This document shows positions 25,908 through 35,250 of a stretch of DNA of 64,000 bases, in pieces. The stretch spans positions 9,956,334 to 10,020,333 of the forward strand of contig NC_040032.1 in assembly GCF_000972845.2 (NCBI RefSeq). The letters run 5' to 3'. This DNA comes from Larimichthys crocea (Eukaryota; Chordata; Actinopteri; Sciaenidae). Every line of letters starts with the position of its first letter. Position 1 is the first letter of the stretch. The notes beneath the pieces are model-generated. The model was not told the origin of the DNA and made no database searches. It saw nothing but the letters and a program-made list of their open reading frames with translations. The position numbers and the translations under genes are program-made.

Positions 25908-26399
25908 CTCTAGAACTCTCTCCACAAACACGTCTGTGACTGTATCAACCTCCCAACATTCAAATCTCTCTCACCTTCAGTGTACTGTTTTGTGTTTTTT
26001 TATGTAAAGTGTCTGAGTACCCAGAAAAGCTCTTAGAAATAAGAATGTATCTGGAAGCTCTGTTGTAGAAATAAAGTTTACTGTTGGGATTGATCTGGAT
26101 TCATTTACTGATGAATTTATTTGACAGCAGCAGACAGCAGGTTTTGTTTCAAAGTTGACCAACCAGGGTGATTTATCAACAGTGCAACTGATGCAATCAA
26201 TCAACACACCAGTGACCAGTTAACAAGTCTCTTTACTGTAACCCTGTGCTGATCAAAAGAGGCTTGTAGTAGCCACAAGGGAAATGTAGTCCTGCCACTG
26301 AGAACTACAGACAAACACTGAGCTGGCTCGGTCGTTATTGTGCATCGTCTCGGCCTACCACACAGGTCCCGAACATTAAATTTGAGGACGTTAAATTAA

Positions 26400-27195
26400 T
26401 CTAAAAAACACTAGAATATAACGCCGCTTCTGATTGGCTGGCTCAAGCTGTCAATCAAAGGGACTGTCCACTCACGTACAGCATTACATGACCGGGGGGT
26501 GTCGGATATTTTCAATGTGTATATACAGTGTGCTGCAAAAACTGTTTTCAAATTTCACCGTTAAAGCCTTTAAAGAAGATTTCAGACACCGGCTGCTCGC
26601 GTGGGACGCTGTCACGGGACAGGTACGTACCTCTGAGCCGCCGTTACTCGTTACTGTAACGTGTTTTTGCATCAGTTATCACGCGCACAAACACCCAGGA
26701 AGCTTATAACAAGTAGTCAGTGAACTGAGATAGATATGTAAGCGGTGCTCGGTGAGTCGGTACCGGGCCTTTCTGGGGGACAGCACACCTTTCCAGGTGA
26801 CCTTTGACTGTCGGACAGTGCTGCAAGACAAAGTTAAGTCAGGGATGTTGTTACCGAGTGCAGGCCATTCTGGGTCTATGAGCACTTTGCAGACCGGGGG
26901 AGGGGAGGGATATAACCGAGAGGAGAATTTCTCCCACCTCGAGCAAAACGAAAGTGATTTTTATCACATCATATGACTGAACAAGTGTGTGTCTGCACCG
27001 GAATCAGCGCGCCGTGGGCTCGTTTCGGTGGGCTGGGGGTCGTTTGCTGTGTCGCCTTCGCCCGACAGTAACATTCATCATCAGGCGAAGTGCTGCGTTT
27101 CTGTACCGAGTCACGTTAACGCGGAGACACCGGGATGAATCCGGTCTGCGGGGTGAAAATAAAAGCCTGGAACTGTTTTACATGCAAACATTTAG
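26400..27195. other. CpG-rich, promoter-like module in left arm
   Basis: This segment is much richer in CpG than the rest of the arm. It includes CTGATTGGCTGG (inverted CCAAT), a TATAA-like GGATATAACCGAG, a strong splice-donor-like CAG/GTACGTAC at 26620-26628 on the plus strand, and AATAAA near 27159. It could be the promoter and first exon of a lost gene or of a large mobile element. I do not recognise the short open frame before the donor (…FKEDFRHRLLAWDAVTGQ). Confidence 0.4.
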
Positions 27196-27630
27196 TTTGC
27201 AGTGTTTCTAATCTCAGGTCATGTCATCAAACTGTACATCAGGTAACATGCAAACATGCAGCCCAGAGAGCTCCACACAGCAAACAGAACCCAGCACAAT
27301 AGATAACACAGAGTCAATTAGAAATTGTGATAATGAATAAAACAAAAATTGCAGAAGACGTTTAAGAACAATGGCATAAATATTAAAAAACTGCAAAAAT
27401 AAAATGTTTACAAAATGTCAATATAAAGCTATAAGATAGTGAGTGAATGGGGAGGCACTTTAATTCAAAGTCTCTATAATTTATTTTGAAAAATAAATAA
27501 TAAGACATGTTTGCCCTCAATTGTACACACAGGTATGGACATGAGTACAGTTTAAAAGACGAGGGACATGGCAGGAAGGTGCAGACATTAAAAACATAAA
27601 TCATAAAAAAATAATGTATAGATATTTAAA

Positions 27631-27730
27631 AGACTCTGGAACGACCTGCCCGGGGAGAATTTTTTTAAATCACTTCTAAAAACTCATTTTTACAGACTTG
27701 CATTTTTGTGATGTTGTCTATTTGTTTAAT
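27631..27730 (+). mobile_element. LINE 3' end fragment at inner edge of left arm
   Basis: Encodes RLWNDLPGENFFKSLLKTHF... and then a stop, which matches the end of ORF2 in fish L2/Rex-type LINEs. T-rich sequence follows. The mirrored copy lies at about 28212-28295 on the minus strand. LINE tails thus sit at both inner edges of the inverted repeat. Confidence 0.65.
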
Positions 27731-27740
27731 CTTTTATTTC

Positions 27741-28204
27741 TTTTTTATTTTTACCTTTTTAAATTTTTTTTTATTTCTATCCTTTCATTTTTATGTTTTC
27801 GGTGTTCTTGATCTCAGACTTACTTCAGGAGGGCCACTAAATAATTATGTGAACATTTTTAGTATGTGTTTAGATATGATTCCAAGATACTGTTTGATAG
27901 ATTGACCAAAACAATAATCACAATAATTTACAAAATATTGATGGTAGGCCACCAATTAATCCTCATAATCATTTGAGCTAGCACTCTAGGCCACCTATCA
28001 TAATAATCACTTTATTTATATGCATTTTTAAAAAAAGCGCAGACCCAACAGAAGGCAACACTGCATGTTGACAGATTCAAGATAACAAAATAAAATAATA
28101 AAGGACAATTAATAGTGAAAAATATAAATTTATATATATATATATATATATATAATATAATATATATATATATATATATAATTATATATATATATAATAA
28201 AATA
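27741..28204. other. Central spacer of the inverted repeat
   Basis: About 460 bp of AT-rich sequence that does not pair with itself. Its left part continues a LINE-like 3' tail. Near 28005-28020 it contains a reversed tail (ATATAAATAAAGTG on the minus strand). It ends in a (TA)n tract at about 28124-28199 that meets the right arm. Confidence 0.75.
28124..28199. repeat. (TA)n tract at the palindrome centre
   Basis: Near-continuous TA repeat of about 75 bp at the inner edge of the right arm. TA tracts extrude as cruciforms easily and are fragile, which may bear on how the inverted repeat arose. Confidence 0.9.
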
Positions 28205-28739
28205 GACAAAATCACAAAAATGCAAGTCTGTAAATGAGTTTTTAGAAGTGATTTAAAAGAATTCTCCCGGGCAGGTCGTTCCGACAGAGTCTTTTAAATA
28301 TCTATATATTATCTTTTATGATTTTGTTTTTAATGTCTGCACCTTCCTGTCATGTCCCTTGTCTTTTAAACCGTATCATGTCCATACCTGTGTGGACAAT
28401 TGAGGGCAAACATGCTTATGATTTATTTTTCAAAATAAATCATAGAGACTTTGATTCAAGTCGCCTCCCCATTCACTCACTATTTATAGTTTAAATTGAC
28501 ATTTTGTAAACATTTTATTGTTGCAGTTTTTTTAATATTTATGCCATTGTTCTTAAACTCTTCTGCAATTTTTGTTTTATTCATTATCACAATTTATAAT
28601 TGACTCTGTGTTATCTATTCTGCTGGGTTCTGTTTGCTGTGTGGAGCTCTCTGGGCTGCATGTTTGCCTGTTACCTGGTGTACAGTTTGATGATGTGACC
28701 TGAGATTGAAACACTGCAAACTAAATGTTTGCATGTAAA

Positions 28740-29520
28740 ACAGTTCCAGGCTTTTATTTTCAGCCCGCAGACCGGATTCGTCCCGGTGTGTCCGCGTTAA
28801 CGTGACTCGGTACAGAAACGCAGCACTTCGCCTGTGATGAATGTTACTGTCGGGCGAAGGCGACACAGCAAACGACCCCCAGCCCACCGAAACGAGCCCA
28901 CGGCGCGCTGATTCCGGTGCAGACACACACTTGTTCAGTCTATGATGTGATAAAAATCACTTTCGTTTTGCTCGAGGTGGGAGAAATTCTCCTCTCGGTT
29001 ATATCCCTCCCCTCCCCCGGTCTGCAAAGTGCTCATAGACCCAGAATGGCCTGCACTCGGCAACAACATCCCTGAATTAACTTTGTCTTGCAGCACTGTC
29101 CGACAGTCAAAGGTCACCTGGAAAGGTGTGTGTCCCCCAGAAAGGCCCGGTACCGACTCACCGAGCACTGCTTACATATCTATCTCAGTTCACTGACTAT
29201 TGTTATAGCTTCCTGGGTGTTTGTGCGCGTGATAACTGATGCAAAAACACGTTACAGTAACGAGTAACGGCGGCTCAGGGTACGTACCTGTCCCGTGACA
29301 GCGTCCCACGCGAGAGCCGGTGTCTGAAATCTTCTTTAAGGCTTTAACGGTGAAATTTGAAACAGTTTTTGCAGCACACTGTTATACACATTGAAAATAT
29401 CGACACCCCCCGTCATGTAATGCTGTCGTGAGTGGACGTCCCTTTGATTGACAGCTTGAGCAGCCAATCAGAAGCGGCGTTATATTCTAGTGTTTTTTAG
29501 ATTAATTTAACGGCCTCAAA
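28740..29520. other. CpG-rich, promoter-like module in right arm
   Basis: Inverted duplicate of the module at 26400-27195, with the same donor-like GTACGTAC on the minus strand at about 29280-29287. If either copy is a promoter, the two would fire toward each other across the palindrome centre. Confidence 0.4.
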
Positions 29521-30000
29521 TTTAATGTTCGGGACCTGTGTGGTAGGCCGAGCGATGCACAATAACGACCGAGCAGCTCAGTGTTTGTCTGTAGTTCTCA
29601 CGTGGCAGGACTACATTTCCCTTGTGGCTACTACAAGCTCTTTGATCAGCAGGTTACAGTAAAGAGACTTGTTAACTGGTCCTGGTGTGTTGATTGATTG
29701 CATCAGTTGCACTGTTGATAAATCACCCTGGTTGGTAACTTTGAAACAAAAACCTGCTGTCTGCCTGCTGACATGATCGGCAAAGTATGTCAAATAAATT
29801 CATCAGTAAACGAATCCAGATCAATCCCAACAGTAACTTTATTTCTACAACAGGCTTCCCGATACATTCTTATTTCTAAGAGCTTTTCTGGGTACTCCGA
29901 CACTTTACATAAAAAACACAAAAACAGTACTGAAGGTGAGAGAGATTTGAATGTTGGGGTTGATACAGTCACAGACGTGTTTGTGGAGAGAGTTCTAGAG

Positions 30001-30443
30001 CAGTGGTTCTTAACCTTGTTGGAGGTACCAAACCCCACAGTTTCATTGCTCATTCACCTAACCCTTCTTTAGTAAAAGATAAAATATGATTTTTTTACTG
30101 GTGCACAAAATGAACCGTGCATTAACATCACCTTGTTCAAATAACAAAACCAACACAGTGCATGAACTCACGACAACTTACCTCAGTGTGACTTCTGCTG
30201 TTGCCTTTGAGAGCCAGTTCAGATATGCATGGCTTCACCTTGGCAAGTGCCAGTCTCATGTCATTTTCACAGCAAAGTCTGTTCCTTTTCTTAGTTTTAT
30301 GTCCAGCATCCTCGAAAACGATTGCTCACAAAGATATGTTGTAACAAATGGTATAAAAAATTCCAGGGCGGAGGCTCCACCGAACCCCTGAGACCGACTC
30401 ACCGAACCCCTAGGGTTCGATCGAACCCAGGTTAAGACCACTG
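30001..30443 (-). mobile_element. Non-autonomous hAT element (right arm copy)
   Basis: Inverted copy of the hAT element at 25460-25907, with CAGTGGTTCTTAACC at its left end and a slightly damaged GTTAAGACCACTG at its right end. The flanks TTCTAGAG and ATCTAGAG are the target-site duplication. Its mirrored position shows that it inserted before the arms were duplicated. Confidence 0.85.
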
Positions 30444-31539
30444 ATCTAGAGGGATTAGGAGGGCAGCTGCAGAGAAGAAGGCTCTGTCGCCCCCCAGGTT
30501 CAGTGCTTGGTTCCTGGGTAGTGGTGGAGGATCAGGAGGTCAGCATCAGATGGACAGAGGAGGCTTCAGGAGGGCTTTGTGGAACCTGGAGCCAGTGGAG
30601 GTTCTGGAGGTCTGCGTGTGGGTGTGGGTGAGCAGATACGTTTCCCAACATACCTCCTCCATCATTGACGACCAATTCTTAACTCTCACTATCAGCAGAG
30701 GACTCAAATACATCCATACACTGTGTCCAGACCACTGCTAAGGACCAGAACCTCGTCTGATGAACAGTTGGGAGGAGATGCTGAATAGTGTTCACTCATC
30801 CTCTATTTACAATGTCAAATTCTGCAGAGAGTTTATTTCACTGATGCCGAACTAGCCTAAATCACCCTGACAGACTCACCTGCTGACTGTGGCCACTGTT
30901 TTATATCCTGCCTTCTACTGTCCGAGTTCTGAAACAGTTAGTAAAGTAACAGCCAAACTTTAGTGCCGAAGCTCTCACTGCCCCCTGACTCACTCAGTGC
31001 GCCCATGCCCACACGAAAAATCATTACATTTGATTACATTAAACACCTTCTACAAGATACGGCAGCCCTTCCTAACATGCACTGACGCATTGACTACACG
31101 TTTGGATCAAAAGACAAAAAAAAAACAAACCATTTAGCAGATTAAAAACATGAAGAACTGGATATTCTTGAACTAAATGACCTCAGGCAATCCATATTCT
31201 GATTCAACTCTGTGATCTGGATTCAACACCACCGAGTCTCGCAGAGCTAAACTAGAAAACCTTATTTTATAGATTTTAGCAGATTTCAACCACAAATCAA
31301 ATTTTAGATTGAGTTTAGTCTCGGGTTGTTTGCAGCCCCTTTCATGACCGTGTTCTTACAACTCACTGTAGGAAAAAGCACAGGTGTAAATAATAACCTG
31401 AATGATGGCTGATTCCATTTACTGCTTCAGTTTCAGGGTTCTGGTACTACTCAGGGCTCAACTGTCATGGCTTACGGGAACTCTTGAATAGAATAGGCCA
31501 TTGTTAAAGTCATTACCAACACCTGTGCTTTTGGGGAAA

Positions 31540-32545
31540 GCTGGGCCGCTGTTCAAACATAAATAAAAAAGAATGCAAATCCTTTTTTGACCTATATTCG
31601 ATGGAGCACAAAGATGGGATATTTAATGTTCAAATGGACCAACTGTATTATTGTTTTTTTTGTCATTCTGAATTTGATACCTGCAACATGTTCCAATAAA
31701 GTAAGTACAGGAACAACAGAAGACTGGAGAAGTTAGTAAATGTTTCAAGTTGTAGGTGGTAACAGGTGATAGTATCATGATCATTTGTGTGATAGAAGCG
31801 TCCTCAAAGGGCTCAGTTGTTCACAAGCAGAATGAGGCAAGTGCGATGAATTTAGTGAATCCATTCTCATCTAATTCAGAGAACCCACAGAAATCTGTGT
31901 CATGAGGGCATTGAACGCCTGTGACCTTTGATCCAACATGATTGTATGTCAGATATTACTACACAGGCTCAGGAACACTTCAGAAAACCATTGCACGGTT
32001 TGTTTTGCATCTACAAATGCGAGTTAACACTCCAAAGAGAAAGGATATACATATCAACTGCATCCAGAAACACTACGAGCTTCTCAGACAGAGACTGACA
32101 GAAACTGGTAACAAGTCTGATGTCCACATCCCAAATTGTTTTTGATAATCATGGACATCATGTTCTCCAGGCTAAAGAGGTAAAGGACCATTCAGAAGTT
32201 CAGCATCTGGTATGATATGTGAGCGTGTTAGTGCGATGCAATGGCAACTTGCACATCTGTGAAGGCACCATTAATGCTGAACAGTACAGACATATGTTGC
32301 CATCCAAATGATCTTGTTTTCAGAGACGTCCTTAGTTATTTAAGTCCGACGTGCCAAGCCACATTCTGTCATGTTGGAACAGTGTAGCTTCAGTAAAGAG
32401 GTGCAGGTACTAGAAATATCTTGACTATGGTCTAAAGGATTTGCAGATCATTGTGTTTTTTATTTTTATTCACACAGTGTCCCAACTTTTTGGGGGAATT
32501 GTGGATTTGAAAAGTCAGCATGTCTGCTGGCTTTCATTATTTCAT
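31540..32545 (+). mobile_element. Degenerate Tc1/mariner-like transposon (right arm)
   Basis: Mirror copy of the element at 23390-24340, now readable on the plus strand (LQMRVNTPKRK..., INCIQKHYELLRQRLTET). It carries its own independent frameshifts and small indels relative to the left copy, as expected of separately decaying duplicates. Confidence 0.65.
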
Positions 32546-34794
32546 CAGGGCCCAACACATGATTGAACATTGCACAAATTCACCAGCAGATGCAACAAAT
32601 GACACCTGGAAGGTGTAGCAAGCGTTAATAATTGAGGAACTGGTAACAGTCAACTGCTAAGAGAGAATCATTGGCTTGGTGGCTTTTAGAAAAGAGGAAA
32701 TTGGGTTAGTGGGGGTAGTGTAACAACACAATAATAATCTGTAGGCTGTCAAACAAAGTCTGTATCTTCCTGTATCTTCAAAATAGAGAGACAGCTACAA
32801 CAGCAAGACTTTTAAGCAACCACAGTTCAGTAGTGTCCTTACCTACAGCTGGACTCTTCAGCTGCTATGCACCTTCAGGTGATTTACTCTTGCTTCTTAA
32901 ACCAACATCTCTGAGGTTAAAGGATTTCACAGAACACACGATCATGTCACAAAAAACTTCAGGTTTTCTTTTATTGATTGAATTCAACATCAAAGCAGTC
33001 AAGTGTGGAAGTCGGGTGCTGACAGTGCTTCAATATGTTCAGCAGATTGTTTGTGTGACGCTCGCTTTGTGTGCTTTCGTTGACATCCACTCTCAGTGAC
33101 TCCAAGTACTTGACACTATTAAAGCAATGAAACATTAGTAAAGAAGGTAGCTCGAGGAAATATCATATCACGCTCACTTTATATGAGAAAATCTGGGGCA
33201 CACTGACTTGTTCTGCCAGTTCTTCCAGACTTGAGAAGCTTCTCGGATGAGAGGTGAAATGTCTTCATGGATCTACATCCTGGTCCAGTTGGTCCAGATT
33301 GAACTCTTCCAAAGAAAGATGAAACCTTCATTGACATGTTCTTTTAGCTTGTCACTTTGTTATGCCACTTTATATCTTTAGGAATAGTTAATAATTTCGG
33401 GAAGTACACTATATTGCTTTCTTGACAGGTACCACTGTCTGTACAGTAGAATATGAGATGTCACATGCATTAGTGAACTTCAGGGTGCTGGATTTTGTTT
33501 CTCTCTTTCTAATCTTGATGTCAAGCTAAGTTAATTGGCTGTTAGTAGTAGTAAATATTTCTTTCAGACACATTGACGTGCCAGGTCACGCCCTCGGTTT
33601 ATCTATAAAGCCCTTTGCTCAAGTGGGATTGTTTGATTTCACCTGACTCAGGGTGCAGTGTGTGACAACCCCTGATGTGATCTGAAAGAGAGTTTATATT
33701 TAGTTACCTGTATACAACAAGTTTGGGCGTCGTTTGCTGGTGGCAAGAAAAGCTAAAAAGCATCATCTCTCCCAGCTGTAAGCCACATACAGTTTTGTCT
33801 AGGAAAGACCCCAGAGTCTTGCATGGACTGTTTCATTGTACCAGAGAGGTCCGTTGTTGCCTCTTCTGAGGTGCAGTGGAAAACTGGAGAGAATGGCTAA
33901 AGCCACAAAGGGAAAGTGTGTTCAGTGGACAAGAATGCCTTGACCAACTACCGGAGTCACAGTATGGGAGCTGGGGACCTCAGGCCTCAGTTGAAGGCTT
34001 TCAGTAGGTGAAAGGAAGACCGGCTACTAGGCACAGGAGTCCTTAAAGTGACCTACCCATCCAACTAATCTCAAAACCTGGCAAGCCATAATGTTCCTGC
34101 AGACCTCATGTGACGAGGTAAGCCACTTCCACTACTGTGAGCAGGATGGAGCGACGCGGGATTCTTGTGGTGGAGAGACCTGCTGTGTCATGCAGACCTG
34201 GTTCCACCCAGTCCTGAGGGAGCTCAGTTTGTGGCCTGGCTCCTAAGATGGACATGACTTGGCTCTGTAGTGAGGACTGTTTAAGGGCCTTGTGCGGGTA
34301 CACTTGGTGTGGAGCTCAGATACATCCTTAACCTAGGACATCGTTCTTGCAGTCCCAGCTGGAGGTAGGGACGTCTGCTGTCACCTCTGAGGTGTGTAGT
34401 GGCAGCCGTTAAACCAGTGCTTAGTGAATAAGGATAGCACTTGAAGCTCTTGAACTAGAACTTCATCCTTCCATGGGACTGGATATAGTCCTTGATGCAC
34501 TTATGCAAGCCCCCTTTGGCCTCTTGGGTTTGCTTAAAACAGCATTTCTACCAGCGCCAAACTTCTGCCAGAGCTGCTGCTGCAGGTTTTCCACGTACTC
34601 CAACATTCGATGCTCATTCCTGGTAAACTGGAATATGTAATGGAGTAGAGAGATAGTCTCTCCACTCAGAGAACCAAAGTTACAATATAAACATGTGATA
34701 TTTGGGAATTTTGTAAAAGATATTATTGATTAAAATCTATTTCTGCAATATTATTATTATTACCATTCCATGTATGTTTATAGTAATTCTTTTC

Positions 34795-34804
34795 NNNNNN
34801 NNNN
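34795..34804. other. Assembly gap (10 N)
   Basis: Ten Ns, probably a gap of unknown size, exactly where the right arm of the inverted repeat would continue. Sequence after the gap does not match the left flank of the palindrome. Confidence 0.99.
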
Positions 34805-34859
34805 TACTATTATTATTATTATTGTTATCATCATTGTTGTTGTTGTTGTTGTTGTACAG

Positions 34860-35250
34860 GCTCATTCAGGCTTTTTTTTAAAGAGTTTGCTCCTCTTTTA
34901 TTTTGGCGAGCCGCCGCTTCTCTTCCGGTTCCCTCCCCGCCGCCGTTGCAGCGGGCTTGACGCGCCATGTTTCTTCAGTACAGCCAGTGCTTGAATTGTT
35001 ATGATGTGTCAATAAGTTAAAAAAAAAAAAAAAAAAGGGGTGGACGGCACCGACGATGAGCGGGGGCCCCCCCGGTACCTGAGCTGGGATATTAGAGGTA
35101 CGTTTGAGACACAGTTTATGACAGAGAAGCTTCGCTTTTATTGACGTTCCGCTAAAACCCGGCTGCTGTTTTCTCTCTCAGTCAGTCACTCTGTGAGAAA
35201 TTGTTATTATCGCAGCGGCGGCGGCTCTGGACATGATGTCCGCCTGCTGC
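34860..35250 (+). promoter_or_regulatory. CpG-rich putative bbx promoter and 5' noncoding exon
   Basis: GC- and CpG-rich sequence (GGCGAGCCGCCGC..., CCCCGCCGCCGTTGC...) begins soon after the gap and precedes bbx. A donor-like GAG/GTACGTTT at 35097/35098 could end a noncoding first exon. The start of transcription cannot be fixed from sequence alone. Confidence 0.5.

Larger units (their letters stand above)
21121..27740 (+). repeat. Left arm of a giant spaced inverted repeat
   Basis: The sequence from about 21121 to 27740 recurs as its reverse complement from about 34794 back to 28205. Pairs checked by eye: 21250-21320 with 34610-34690; 22020-22330 with 33650-33960; 25460-25907 with 30001-30443; 26880-26960 with 28960-29040; 27220-27720 with 28210-28700. 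Paired coordinates sum to about 55930. In the 27.2-27.7 kb block I estimate about 6 percent difference, both substitutions and small indels. The arm contains transposon remnants, a hAT element and a CpG-rich module, but no intact gene. It starts just 3' of the dlg2 spacer. Confidence 0.93.
28205..34794 (-). repeat. Right arm of the giant spaced inverted repeat
   Basis: Reverse-complement partner of the left arm, ending directly at a 10-N gap (34795-34804), so its true outer end is unknown. It carries a segment of roughly 100 bp (about 33452-33555) that the left arm lacks, and the left arm has a 12-bp addition next to it. The same hAT, Tc1-like, LINE-tail and CpG-rich modules appear in mirrored order. 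Confidence 0.93.

Noticed and set aside
28012..28215. Minus-strand open frame rich in Ile and Tyr at the palindrome centre
   Set aside because: It is only the translation of the TA tract.
21121..34794. Interpretation as a single large transposon with long terminal inverted repeats
   Set aside because: No transposase-sized gene lies in the spacer, the arms contain several unrelated older insertions, and no target-site duplication is visible at the outer ends (one end is hidden by the gap).
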